From positions 1,984,001-2,048,000 of the forward strand of contig NZ_CP070480.1 of the NCBI RefSeq assembly GCF_016924835.1: a stretch of 64,000 nt of DNA, in the 5' to 3' direction. Position 1 is the stretch's first letter. The number at the start of each line of letters is the position of its first letter. The notes beneath the pieces are model-generated. The model did not search any database. It saw only the letters and a list, made by a program, of their open reading frames with translations, and was not told where the DNA came from. The DNA comes from Rothia sp. ZJ932 (GTDB lineage: Bacteria; Actinomycetota; Actinomycetes; Actinomycetales; Micrococcaceae). Below are positions 1-9,306 of this stretch, piece after piece. Position numbers and translations under genes: made by a program.

Positions 1-2
1 GT

Positions 3-1280
3 CGCCCCGCCATGATCTCAGGCGCCGCCGGATCAACCGCCCTCGTCATCGCACCCCTCGTTGCCAGCCACGGCACCGACTACCTGGTAGCAACCGTGCT
101 GCTCGCCGGCGTCCTGCAAATCATCTTCGCAGCTGTGGGCGTCGCCAAACTTATGCGCTTTATCCCCCGGCAGGTCATGGTCGGTTTTGTGAACGCACTC
201 GCCATTCTCATTTTCTCCTCCCAGCTGCCGCAGCTTATCGGTGTTCCCTGGCTGGTCTACCCCATGGTGGCAGTGGGCGTCCTGCTTGTTTTCGGTCTGC
301 CCAAGCTCTCCCAGGCAATCCCCGCTCCGCTCATTGTCATTGTGGTGCTCACCGTCTTCGCTGTACTCGCTGGTGCTCGGGTGCCCACCGTCGGTGACTA
401 CGGTCAGCTGCCCGAATCGCTGCCCGCCCTCTTCTTCCCCAATGTTCCCCTCGACGGTGAGACCCTGCACGTTATCGCACCCTACGCCCTGGGCATCACC
501 TTCGTCGGTCTCGTAGAATCGCTCATGACCGCCAAACTCGTGGACGACATCACCGACACCCACTCCAACAAAACCCGTGAATCATGGGGGCTGGGCGTTG
601 CCAACCTCGCCACCGGCTTCTTCGGCGGCATGGGTGGCTGCGCCATGATCGGTCAAACCATGATTAACGTCAACGGTGCCCGCGCCCGCACCCGCATCTC
701 AACCTTCTTCTCGGGCTTCTTCATTCTGGTTCTCTCGCTCACCTTAGGCGATATTGTGGCAATGATCCCCATGGCAGCGCTGGTAGCAATCATGATTTTC
801 GTATCGCTGACTACCTTCGACTGGCACTCCGTTCGCCCGGCAACGCTCAAGGTCATGCCGCGCAGTGAAACCCTGATTATGGTAATCACCGTGGTACTCA
901 CCCTGCTCACCCACAACCTCGCGCTCGGCGTGGGCGCGGGCATCCTCACTGCCATGGCTTTCTTTGCCCGCAGAGTAGCCCACTTTGTCTCCCTCGACAG
1001 GGTTCTTGCCCCCAACCAGGAGAGCGTCACCTACCACGTCAACGGTGAGCTCTTCTTTGCCTCGTCCAACGACCTCTACACCCTCTTTGAATACTCAGCC
1101 GACCCTGATCGGGTCATCATTGATATGGGCGGCTCACACGTATGGGATGCCTCCACCGTCTCAACCTTGGACGCCGTTACCGCCAAATACGCCAAACTCG
1201 GCAAACAGGTAGACGTCAAGGGTCTGAATGCCCGCTCAGAAGAACTCCACGGACGCCTGACCGGCAAGGTAGGGCTGTAA
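3..1280 (+). CDS. SulP family inorganic anion transporter with STAS domain, 5' end outside window
   Basis: This is the C-terminal 425 residues of a SulP permease, which carries sulfate, bicarbonate or related anions across the inner membrane. The frame is open to the window edge: codons before the first ATG read RPA and give the family signature RPAMISGAAG, so the true start lies upstream. Several hydrophobic segments follow, with the conserved stretch PRQVMVGFVNALAI near the start. The last 85 residues form a STAS domain (VIIDMGGSHVWDAS), the usual cytoplasmic regulatory tail. The substrate cannot be told from sequence; bicarbonate or sulfate are both plausible. The next features downstream are gene debris, so no operon partner is visible. 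Confidence 0.9.
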   Translation, partial: RPAMISGAAGSTALVIAPLVASHGTDYLVATVLLAGVLQIIFAAVGVAKLMRFIPRQVMVGFVNALAILIFSSQLPQLIGVPWLVYPMVAVGVLLVFGLPKLSQAIPAPLIVIVVLTVFAVLAGARVPTVGDYGQLPESLPALFFPNVPLDGETLHVIAPYALGITFVGLVESLMTAKLVDDITDTHSNKTRESWGLGVANLATGFFGGMGGCAMIGQTMINVNGARARTRISTFFSGFFILVLSLTLGDIVAMIPMAALVAIMIFVSLTTFDWHSVRPATLKVMPRSETLIMVITVVLTLLTHNLALGVGAGILTAMAFFARRVAHFVSLDRVLAPNQESVTYHVNGELFFASSNDLYTLFEYSADPDRVIIDMGGSHVWDASTVSTLDAVTAKYAKLGKQVDVKGLNARSEELHGRLTGKVGL

Positions 1281-1307
1281 GGCAAGAAAGCCGGGGACGG
1301 ACGCGCC

Positions 1308-1392
1308 TTAGAAGAGGCGTGCGCCCTGCCTCTGGTGTACCTTATCGATAGACACAATACGCTTGATGACGCACTCAGTTGGGTTGCCCTGC
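1308..1392 (-). pseudogene. C-terminal remnant of a paralogue of the 303-residue protein at 2492-3403
   Basis: Read on the minus strand this stretch encodes GNPTECVIKRIVSIDKV followed after eight residues by LF and a stop. The intact gene at 2492-3403 ends GNPTERVVKRIVSIDKV, a few residues, LF and a stop, so about 25 codons are homologous in frame. Similarity stops abruptly upstream of the GNP codons, at about 1392. This is therefore the 3' stump of a second copy, left after deletion. It lies directly after the SulP stop codon and has no start of its own. Confidence 0.75.
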
Positions 1393-1544
1393 AGTAATGT
1401 AGAAAGACCTAATTTTCAATAAAAACTTTGAGTTCCTTAAAAAATTATTAGGATGTGGTCACAGAAGTAATCCTTCTTCAAGTCAAGTTGGGTTCAACCC
1501 ATGCTCTAGAACATTTCTAGATCCCAAATAGGAGGTTATCTACC

Positions 1545-2178
1545 ATGAGGTTTTTCTCAAACCTTTATTATAACTTTTGTTCTCCCTTTGCCTAGCAATT
1601 CCATTACTGAGCAGCCCTGCCCACGCCCAGCTCATTGGCAGTTCTTCAGCTGTCTTGGTGCCAGTAACAGATAAAACGTTAGAGCAAGATTTAACCCAAA
1701 AAACGCTACAATCTTTAAGTAACGGAGATATTAAAACAAAAACCCAAGAGGAAAGTATTAAAACTGACGAGACCACAGTTCTTCAAGTCGGTACAGAGAA
1801 GAAATTTTACAGCGTGACCGTCCCCATCACAGGTGAGTCATCGAGTAAGCTGAGTGGTCTTACCGTTATATATGATTCAGATTTCAAGGTTCAAGACTCA
1901 ATAGAGACCCTTGTTTACGAAAATACAGATTCAACCATAGCTGTTTCCTCATATAGAGATGGAATTTTACATTCAAGCGCTGCAACAGATGTAAAATTTA
2001 CCGACCTTGAAAATGATTTGAAAAAGTTCATCTTAACTTGCCAGGAAAACCCCAAATCAGCCCTCAAGGTTGGGGAGAGAGAGTTGGTTGTGTAGTGGCA
2101 ACTCTCGGCGTGAGCGCAGCTGTTGCAAAGGTCATTGTAGCTATTGCTCACCACTTCACCCTGGAGAACCATGTTTAA
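1545..2178 (+). pseudogene. Secreted precursor-like protein, interrupted by two frameshifts
   Basis: An ideal Shine-Dalgarno (AGGAGG at about 1530) precedes ATG 1545, but that frame stops after 16 codons. Adding one T to the T4 run at 1575-1578 joins it to the downstream frame and yields a clean signal peptide ending SSPAHA, then about 150 polar, acidic residues. Near the end, a GAGAGAGAG run (about 2080) sits where the frame ends early at 2095. Dropping one GA unit extends the protein by GCVVATLGVSAAVAKVIVAI, a hydrophobic helix, to a stop at 2176-2178 that overlaps the ATG of the next gene. That start-stop overlap supports the repaired frame. The architecture (signal peptide, long pro-region, short hydrophobic tail, adjacent small membrane protein) resembles bacteriocin-like precursors, but no family is recognised. 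Confidence 0.55.
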
Positions 2179-2386
2179 CAATACAGAAGCATCTCGGTGG
2201 GCACTAGCAGCTTTGTCGTCCTTTCTGCTTTTTATTATTTCTTTTGTGGCAGCAGTTGCAGTAATTATTTTTTCAGATTTCCAAGGAATGGCTCTGTTAG
2301 CAAATTTAATAGTTCCTGCAATATCCACCTACTTACTGGTGGATGCAGTAAGAAGCTATAGAAAATTCCTTAGCGCAAACACTTAA
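2171..2386 (+). CDS. Small two-helix membrane protein
   Basis: The 71-residue product is mostly two hydrophobic segments (roughly residues 10-35 and 42-60) with a basic C-terminus (RSYRKFL). ATG 2171 is chosen because GGAG lies 7 bases upstream and because it overlaps the repaired stop of the preceding secreted-protein gene in an ATGTTTAA arrangement, implying translational coupling. A strong terminator follows at once. A small membrane partner of a secreted precursor often acts as an immunity protein; that role here is inference from context only. Confidence 0.6.
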   Translation: MFNNTEASRWALAALSSFLLFIISFVAAVAVIIFSDFQGMALLANLIVPAISTYLLVDAVRSYRKFLSANT

Positions 2387-2427
2387 AAAATAAGCTATCT
2401 AACCCGTGATTAGATAGCTTATTTTTT
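2385..2427 (+). terminator. Rho-independent terminator after the secreted/membrane pair
   Basis: An 18-bp perfect inverted repeat (arms 2385-2402 and 2410-2427, core TAAGCTATCTAA) with a 7-base loop and A/T tracts at both ends. It can work in both directions and separates this unit from the convergent gene at 2492-3403. Confidence 0.85.
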
Positions 2428-2491
2428 ATTAATCAATGACGCAGCAGGGGCATTTTTCACAAGCTCCCTTTCCTCGTGTTTCTAAGGCAGA

Positions 2492-3403
2492 CTAAAAAAG
2501 GGGCTCTCCCTTGCTCGGGTACACCTTATCAATGGAGACAATGCGTTTAACCACGCGCTCGGTTGGATTGCCGTGCTTATCGGGCTTAGGCTCAAACTCA
2601 ACGGTGATGTCTACGGTGTTTTGCACATCCAACGAGATGCGGGCAGCTTCGGCAAAGATAACGTCTGTAGCCGCCACGGTAGACCAGCTTTGCGCAGCAT
2701 TTTTGGGTCGAAAATAGATGGTGTTATTGGAGTTCTTGTGCCCGTCGATGGTGCCGCGTAGCTGTGCCCGGTATTTACCGATCAGGTCAGCTTTCAGAGC
2801 ATCTTCTAGGCGCGCCAGACCGCGAGCGTTCAGCTTCACATCTTCGCGGACGCGGTTCTTCTGCTCGATACTGCCGCGCACCTGCCAGCCCTGGTGATGC
2901 AGTACTGCGACGGCGCGTCGTACTGCTTCGCGCACGGTAGGGGTTTCAAGGGGTTCAAGTAACTCTTCGGTATCGATGGCATCGCTGGCGGATGCGCGGC
3001 TAAAGGTGGCGAACACGGTGCGCAGTGCCTCAGATTCGATAGTGTTTTCAGCTAATTCTTCAAGGGGCAGATGCTCCTCAACACCGCCTGTGAGCTGTTG
3101 CTGCGGCAGGGGCTGCGGAGCACGAAAAACCAGGCTCAGTTGCTTGCCGGCTTCGATACCTTCCAAGAGAATCGGCTGGGTCTTGACCTTGCGTTTAGTG
3201 GCGCGTCCGTGGGCATCACGGGAATCCTCGTAGCGGTCTTCAGACATAGCATGCGAGAGCGCGCGGGCTGCCTCAGCGATGTGGGTGATGAACTTGCCCA
3301 GTGCCTCGGCTTCTGCGCTATTTGCGGTGATAGTAGCGCCGCTGAGGGTGATGCGGGCAAGGGCAGTGCCCGATTCTTCGTGCGTCTGCTGTGAGTTCGT
3401 CAT
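2492..3403 (-). CDS. Hypothetical protein, 303 residues
   Basis: No family is recognised. The protein is soluble, rich in Ala and Glu, with no signal peptide or membrane segment. The N-terminal 60 residues look helical; a basic patch (HGRATKRKVK) lies near residue 70 and an acidic stretch at about 105-160; the C-terminal third contains a beta-rich segment ending IVSIDKV. A truncated paralogue of the same C-terminus lies at 1308-1392, so the family has been duplicated locally. The ATG at 3403 is preceded by a reasonable GGGGCAAGGAA ribosome-binding region. The gene stands alone, convergent with the upstream small-membrane-protein gene. Confidence 0.75.
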   Translation of the reverse strand: MTNSQQTHEESGTALARITLSGATITANSAEAEALGKFITHIAEAARALSHAMSEDRYEDSRDAHGRATKRKVKTQPILLEGIEAGKQLSLVFRAPQPLPQQQLTGGVEEHLPLEELAENTIESEALRTVFATFSRASASDAIDTEELLEPLETPTVREAVRRAVAVLHHQGWQVRGSIEQKNRVREDVKLNARGLARLEDALKADLIGKYRAQLRGTIDGHKNSNNTIYFRPKNAAQSWSTVAATDVIFAEAARISLDVQNTVDITVEFEPKPDKHGNPTERVVKRIVSIDKVYPSKGEPLF

Positions 3404-3506
3404 TTCCTTGCCCCTTTGCTGTGAACCGGTATCTATACGCTCATTCTAGTATCACAGCTCACAAGCACCAAGAAGGGGTGGTCTTTTACCCTTCCCACCT
3501 ACGAAC

Positions 3507-3557
3507 TTGTCGGAATTTATGGCATTTTGGGGCTACATACGCCATAAAATCCGACAA
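3507..3557. repeat. Inverted repeat between two minus-strand genes
   Basis: Two 17-base arms, TTGTCGGAATTTATGGC at 3507-3523 and its near-perfect reverse complement at 3541-3557 (one mismatch), flank a 17-base spacer. It lies between the stop of the gene at 3583-4614 and the start of the gene at 2492-3403, both on the minus strand. It may be a terminator or an operator; there is no strong T-tract. Confidence 0.6.
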
Positions 3558-3582
3558 TTTCGGTGGGTTTCAAGGGCGGAGG

Positions 3583-4614
3583 TTATACCTGACCGCGAGC
3601 AGTTGCAACGGCAATCAGCAATTGCTCCTTATTCATGGCTGAACGGCCCGTCAACTTGAGTTGCTGGGCAATCTTGTACAGCTCAACACGGGTCATGGTT
3701 TGCAAAGGACGCACGGTCTCAGCGGTAGCGGGTTCAGCCGGGGCGGGATCTGCCAGACTAGATTCCGCCGGAGTGTTCTTGGTGGCAAGCTGAGGCTCCT
3801 CGGGTGCAACTGCGTCTCCCTCGACGACCTCAGACTCAGCATCAATGGCTTCAATGGGATCTGACTCAAATTTATCGGCGCCCTCAAGCTCAGCCGGTTC
3901 GAGCTTCTCCACGTCAAGAACCTCAAGCTGTTCGCCAGCCTCGAGAGCGGTCTCTACTACAGCGTCTGGTTCAGTCTCTGCGGTGAGAGTCTCAAGAGGA
4001 TCAGAGACAAAATCCGCAATCTTGGTCTTGCGCGTGGGCTTAGCCGGCTTCGCAGCAGACTTCTTCTTGTCTTTCGTGGATTCTTTCTTCGAAGACTTGG
4101 CAGGCTTTTCAGATGCCTTGTTCTTTGGCTTCTTCGTCTTAGTCTTAGCGGTAGCGCTCTTCTTATCTGACTTGTTATCAGCCTTCTTATCACTCTTCGA
4201 GGACGCAGCAGACTTTTTCTCTGTCTTCTTTACCGGGGACTTCTTCTCAGCCTTTTTGTCAGATGCCTTTTTGAGTTCAGTCTTCTTCGACTTGCTCTTT
4301 AGAGTAGCTGTTTTATTGTCTTCTGATTTTTTCTTCTCGACCTTTTTGGTATCAGCTGCAGAAGTCTTGCTCTTACCCTTCGTGCTGGGTGCTGAACTCT
4401 TGACGGGCGCGTCCTCTTTGATGCGTCGCCATTTGCCGCCGCGCAGCTCGTACTTCTTCGCCAGCTTCTTCTCTGCTTTCTCGTAGGCGCGTTCTACGCT
4501 CTTATGCTTGGCAAGAGACTTTTCAAATGCTTTGGTGAAACGCTTCTGCGCCTTGCAACCAGATCGCTTCAGTTCCTTCGAGAAGGTGGGCTTGAGGGGT
4601 TTGTCTTTCGACAC
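3583..4614 (-). CDS. ChaB-like / Rho N-terminal domain protein with lysine-rich linker
   Basis: Residues about 10-62 resemble the ChaB fold (the segment ending KKYELRGGKWRRI is typical). Residues about 65-200 are a low-complexity Lys/Ser/Ala tract like histone H1 tails, residues about 200-290 are acidic, and residues about 305-340 form a Rho N-terminal/SAP-like helix pair (LYKIAQQLKLTGRSAMNK). Proteins with this ChaB plus Rho-N layout are usually annotated as cation transport regulators, but the basic tail and Rho-N module fit nucleic-acid binding better; that is inference. The ATG at 4614 follows a GGAG-type site. It is divergent from the GNAT gene with about 80 bases between them. Confidence 0.75.
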   Translation of the reverse strand: MSKDKPLKPTFSKELKRSGCKAQKRFTKAFEKSLAKHKSVERAYEKAEKKLAKKYELRGGKWRRIKEDAPVKSSAPSTKGKSKTSAADTKKVEKKKSEDNKTATLKSKSKKTELKKASDKKAEKKSPVKKTEKKSAASSKSDKKADNKSDKKSATAKTKTKKPKNKASEKPAKSSKKESTKDKKKSAAKPAKPTRKTKIADFVSDPLETLTAETEPDAVVETALEAGEQLEVLDVEKLEPAELEGADKFESDPIEAIDAESEVVEGDAVAPEEPQLATKNTPAESSLADPAPAEPATAETVRPLQTMTRVELYKIAQQLKLTGRSAMNKEQLLIAVATARGQV

Positions 4615-4693
4615 GGTGCATCACTCCTTAAGTCTTGGGTTTTGCCTCTCACTTTAGCGTGTTGAGGCTAACAGACTTGGTAAAGTGGTTCAC

Positions 4694-5182
4694 ATGTCTG
4701 ACTTTACTCTGCGTGCCATGTCCGAAGCCGATGCCACTTACCTCTCACGCCTCAATTTTCTCACCGATGTTTTTGGTGATGAGAGTGCTGAGCCCTCATC
4801 GCATTTCGAAGAGGAATATAAGTTTTATGTGGGTCAGTGGACGCCTGAATCTGGCGGGTTTATTGCCTGGGACGGCATCATTCCCGCAGGTGGTGCCTGG
4901 CTCAACTGGGGCACAGATGCCCACCACGGGGCTGGTTTTGTGAAAGAGGGAATCCCCGAGGTCGCTATCGCCGTTGAGTCACGCTACCAGGGGCAGGGAC
5001 TCGCGTCCTTACTCTTTGACGCCCTCATCGACCTCGCCCGCGAGCAGGGCGCACCGGGTATTTGCCTAGCAGTTGATACTCGCAATGAGTCAGCACGCGC
5101 TATCTACGAGCACAAGGGCTTTGAATTTGCCGCAGAGGTGCCCGATTCTCACTACATTTCGATGGTCAAACACTTTTCTTAA
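4694..5182 (+). CDS. GNAT family N-acetyltransferase
   Basis: A 162-residue GCN5-related acetyltransferase. The acetyl-CoA binding motif A is visible as VESRYQGQGLASLLFDAL, with the Q-x-x-G-x-G/A loop, followed by motif B with NESARAIYEHKGFEF, typical of the family. ATG 4694 (MSDFTLRAM) is preferred to an in-frame GTG nine bases upstream because it starts the first beta strand. The substrate is unknown. A 26-bp perfect hairpin follows immediately. Confidence 0.85.
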   Translation: MSDFTLRAMSEADATYLSRLNFLTDVFGDESAEPSSHFEEEYKFYVGQWTPESGGFIAWDGIIPAGGAWLNWGTDAHHGAGFVKEGIPEVAIAVESRYQGQGLASLLFDALIDLAREQGAPGICLAVDTRNESARAIYEHKGFEFAAEVPDSHYISMVKHFS

Positions 5183-5187
5183 AAGTT

Positions 5188-5242
5188 GAGAGTGCAATTT
5201 AGGGCAGATTTTCAACGAAAATCTGCCCTAAATTGCACTCTC
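5188..5242. terminator. Long perfect hairpin, likely bidirectional terminator
   Basis: Arms of 26 bases (5188-5213 and 5217-5242, starting GAGAGTGCAATTTAGGGC) are perfect complements around a 3-base loop. It lies six bases after the acetyltransferase stop and faces the ohr remnant on the minus strand. Confidence 0.75.
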
Positions 5243-5253
5243 GCCGCTAAGAA

Positions 5254-5425
5254 TTAGTCATTGACGACGACAATGTCTACCTGAATGTTGCCGCGGGTCG
5301 CGTTGGAGTAGGGGCACACCTAGTGAGCGGCGTTAGCAAGTGCCTGAGCTTCGCTCTGTTCCATCTCGGGGTTTACGACCTCAAGAACTACTGCTAGCGC
5401 GTAGCCCTCGCCCTCTTTGCCGAAT
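5254..5425 (-). pseudogene. C-terminal remnant of an Ohr/OsmC family peroxide-resistance gene
   Basis: The minus strand encodes an Ohr-like C-terminus: EGYALAVVLEVV, then QALANAAH, an in-frame TAG at 5320-5322, then VCPYSNATRGNIQVDIVV and a stop at 5254-5256. In Ohr proteins the TAG position is normally Gln (AHQVCPYSNATRGN), so this is a CAG-to-TAG change. The second redox cysteine (CPYSN) is present. The N-terminal two thirds, with the first catalytic cysteine, are missing; similarity ends at about 5425 where the tgt-like fragment begins. Confidence 0.8.
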
Positions 5426-5433
5426 TAAGATAG

Positions 5434-5580
5434 CCCCGCACGATGGAGATCAAAACCCCGATGTTCACTCCGGCGGGCACCAAGACAATAGCAAAGGCTG
5501 TACCGCCCGAGGCTGTGAAGAAACTCGATCCCAAGCGCCGCTCTCACCAATACCTGACATCTCTATCTACAGCCCGACGC
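5434..5580 (+). pseudogene. Diverged duplicate of an internal part of tgt
   Basis: The segment aligns base for base with 6742-6888 inside the intact tgt downstream, at roughly 70% identity. The reading frame gives MEIKTPMFTPAGTKTIAKAV against [19 protein letters not shown] in tgt, and the similarity runs on into the region encoding the YHLYLQPGP motif. It corresponds to about residues 49-98 of Tgt. It has no start, is cut at the right by the IS element at 5597 and at the left by the ohr remnant. The divergence shows it is not a recent copy of the neighbouring gene. Confidence 0.75.
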
Positions 5581-5596
5581 TGAGGGGCTATCCACA

Positions 5597-6493
5597 GAGG
5601 CTTATTCAAAAGTCCTACCACCGGCATAAAACACCAACCCCCGGCACCACCACAAACACACGCCCATACACCCCAAGCGGTCGCCTAAAACCACTATGCA
5701 AAACCCGCCACATCTTGATCTAAGCAATAACCCTCTCTACTACCAACCGCAACCGATTAAACACCCGATTATTCCGTTTCTGTTCCCTACTTAACTTCTG
5801 ACCAGGCTTACACCTGGTTAGAGTAGCTAGCCCCAGACCCACATAACCCTTATCAGCCAGAGTTGAAGAATCCAGAAACTCATCAAGTCTGTGAGCCCTG
5901 AAAGCATGAGCATCATGCCTGGCTCCAGGAAGAGGATCAGCGATGGTCAAGAGTCTACCGTCAAAAGTACAGATGACTTGGTGGTTGAAGCCGGCTCGTT
6001 TATGCTTGCCCGAGAAGTTCGTCTTACCTCATGAGCGCCAATTCCAGGTAGGAATAAGTGTTCCGTCGATGACCAAGGAGCCAGGGGTTTGCGGACTCTC
6101 TTTTAGAGGTTGAATCAGCGCGGTGAGGACCTGCTCTAGGGCTTTCTCGATAGTATTGATAGCCCGTGAGATAGTTGGTTGTGAGACGGTAAAAAGTTCT
6201 GCGAGTAGTTCTTCGGTGAGGTTGTGGCGGTGTAGAGCAGGGTGACTTTGAGGGCTTTGGTGAGGGCTGGTGGTCTTCCACCTGGTTTTGTCCAGGTGAG
6301 GTGGTGGGTGAGGGTTGTGTATAGCGTGGCGAATTACGTGGCAGTCAGCCCGGTTGGACGCTGGTGTGGCAACGGTCTTTCCGGTATGGCTTGAGGTTAT
6401 TTGTAGTAATTTAACGCTCATATTTTTGCCGTGTGGTGGAGCCGTTGTCTGGTTGGTGGGTGTGGGGTGTGCTCTTACTTTTGAATAAGCCTC
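5597..6493 (-). mobile_element. IS5-family-like insertion sequence, inactive
   Basis: The element is bounded by perfect 17-bp terminal inverted repeats, GAGGCTTATTCAAAAGT at 5597-5613 and its complement at 6477-6493, giving a length of 897 bp. It holds one transposase gene on the minus strand, broken by mutations. No matching target duplication is visible in the flanks: the left neighbour is a tgt-like fragment and the right neighbour is the promoter region of the real tgt, which suggests a rearrangement across the element after insertion. Confidence 0.85.
5720..6421 (-). pseudogene. Transposase of the IS5-like element (frameshift and in-frame stop)
   Basis: The middle section carries the helix-turn-helix NLTEELLAELFTVSQPTISR typical of HTH_Tnp_4/DDE_Tnp_4 transposases, followed by VIDGTLIPTW, with the first catalytic Asp. 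An in-frame TGA at 6029-6031 interrupts the expected WRSHEGK motif; the frame then continues through GRLLTIADPLPGARHDAHAF to the C-terminus (LVVERVIA). Upstream, the homologous segment RPPALTKALKVTLLYT lies in another frame, so one base is missing at about 6228-6232. The enzyme is therefore dead. Confidence 0.85.
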
Positions 6494-6563
6494 AGTATTG
6501 TCGGTTGAGGCTTTTATTGAGCGCTCCTAAAAGGTAGCAGGAGCAGAGAAGGTTTCTTCATAG

Positions 6564-8087
<1,524 letters not shown>

Positions 8088-8116
8088 CTCACCCACCACT
8101 TTTCTCAAGGAGAAAC

Positions 8117-8617
8117 ATGAACGACATCAGCTTCGAAAACCTCAACCCCGCTGAAACTCTCACCCTGCGCCACGAGTTCGCGGGCGCGTCCGCCGCTGAC
8201 CTTTATGCAGCGTTCACAGACCCCGCTACCTTCATCAAATGGTTCGGCCCCAAAGACTGGAAAATTGTACCCAGCACCCTCACCCTTGAACCGGTGACAG
8301 GCGGACGCAAGCAGTTCATCATGAAGCATAGCGTTAATCCTAAGTATCAGGCACCTATGTACATGCGCTTTGTGGCGATGAAAGAACCTTCCCTGCTCGA
8401 ATACCGCGAAGCGCTGCCTACCCCCACCGGCCAGCCTAGCGAAACCCTGGTTGCCCTGCGCATCGAGTTTGAAGAGGGCACCGCCATCACCGCGGACGGC
8501 GTAGGGTCAGGCACCAGCGTCAAACTCACCACAGGGCCACTACCGGCGGCAGTCCACGAGCAGACCGCAGAATCCTGGAAGGAATCCTTCAACAAGCTGG
8601 AGAAGCTCCTCGGCTAG
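8117..8617 (+). CDS. SRPBCC (AHSA1-like) domain protein
   Basis: A 166-residue START-like domain of the Aha1/SRPBCC type, recognisable from AFTDPATFIKWFGPKDW near the N-terminus and a C-terminal helix ESWKESFNKLEKLL. Such proteins form a hydrophobic ligand pocket; the ligand is unknown. AAGGAG lies 6 bases upstream of ATG 8117. It starts 30 bases after tgt and is probably co-transcribed, without an obvious functional link. Confidence 0.8.
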   Translation: MNDISFENLNPAETLTLRHEFAGASAADLYAAFTDPATFIKWFGPKDWKIVPSTLTLEPVTGGRKQFIMKHSVNPKYQAPMYMRFVAMKEPSLLEYREALPTPTGQPSETLVALRIEFEEGTAITADGVGSGTSVKLTTGPLPAAVHEQTAESWKESFNKLEKLLG

Positions 8618-8629
8618 AGCAGGCTTCAG

Positions 8630-9088
8630 TTACGGAGCAGCCACATACTCACTGAGCATGCTGCGCTGCTCCTTACTCAAGCGCACCAAAGTCTGGGTAG
8701 GGGCATGAAAAAACGCGAGAGTAGTTGAGCCACTCACACAGTGCTCACCGGTCACCGCGTCAAACAGCTCATACGATACCGTAATTGTCGCCGGGCTCAC
8801 CCTCACTACGCGCACCTCAACCCGCGCGTCCTCACCCCGATACGCTAACTGCGCCCGGTACTTCACCCAATTCTCAACCACCAAAGCTTGAGTACCGGGG
8901 TGCAAAGCCTCAAAAAGCGGTATCAAAGGGGACGCACCCACCGGCTCACCAGCCGACGGCGGCAACCCAAACACCGCAATACGCGCCTCCTCTAAAATGC
9001 GCATCATCGTCACATTATTCACGTGCCCATACGCATCCATGTCACCCCACCGCAGCGGAACATTCACAGTAAAAACAGTCTCAGCCAT
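8630..9088 (-). CDS. Acyl-CoA thioesterase, 4HBT hotdog family
   Basis: The sequence VPLRWGDMDAYGHVNNVTMM is the classic hotdog thioesterase signature, with the Asp (of MDAYGHVNN) that acts in YbgC/4-hydroxybenzoyl-CoA thioesterase-like enzymes. The 152-residue product (starting MAETVFTVNV, ATG 9086-9088) hydrolyses acyl-CoA esters; the chain preference is unknown. A longer frame runs to 9139 but would cover the palindrome at 9109-9134. The gene converges on the SRPBCC gene with only 12 bases between stops. Confidence 0.85.
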   Translation of the reverse strand: MAETVFTVNVPLRWGDMDAYGHVNNVTMMRILEEARIAVFGLPPSAGEPVGASPLIPLFEALHPGTQALVVENWVKYRAQLAYRGEDARVEVRVVRVSPATITVSYELFDAVTGEHCVSGSTTLAFFHAPTQTLVRLSKEQRSMLSEYVAAP

Positions 9089-9108
9089 GCCCTCATCATA
9101 TAACCGCC

Positions 9109-9154
9109 GAGATCCTGTTTTAAAACAGGATCTCAGCAATAAATCAGGATCTCG
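9109..9154. repeat. Perfect 26-bp palindrome plus a third half-site
   Basis: The two arms (GAGATCCTGTTTT and its complement, 9109-9134) form a perfect palindrome, and the half-site CAGGATCTC recurs at 9145-9153. It lies 20 bases upstream of the thioesterase start and downstream of rpmJ. There is no T-tract, so an operator or a repeat-family element is more likely than a terminator. Confidence 0.6.
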
Positions 9155-9183
9155 ATGGAGTCGCTAACTCGGAATTTTTGAGT

Positions 9184-9306
9184 CTATCCTTGTCGCGCCT
9201 TGAACCGCGGGTTCTTCTTATTAATCACAAACGTCTTGCCTCGACGGCGCACAATCTGCGCACCCGGAATCTTCTTCAACGACCTCAACGAATTTCTAAC
9301 CTTCAC
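9184..9306 (-). CDS. rpmJ: 50S ribosomal protein L36, zinc-free paralogue
   Basis: The minus strand encodes 40 residues, starting [17 protein letters not shown] and ending NPRFKARQG, unmistakably L36. There is no cysteine, so this is the C-minus form that replaces the zinc-binding L36 when zinc is scarce. The start is GTG 9304-9306, overlapping the last codons of the CobW-type gene, so the two are translated together. In actinobacteria this pair is usually under Zur control; that is established for the families, not shown here. Confidence 0.92.
   Translation of the reverse strand: MKVRNSLRSLKKIPGAQIVRRRGKTFVINKKNPRFKARQG

Noticed and set aside
653-1030. Long frames antisense to the SulP gene, and similar shadows in purL, dnaX, the ABC ATPase and tgt
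   Set aside because: They have no ribosome-binding sites or family signatures and follow from the third-position GC bias of the real genes.
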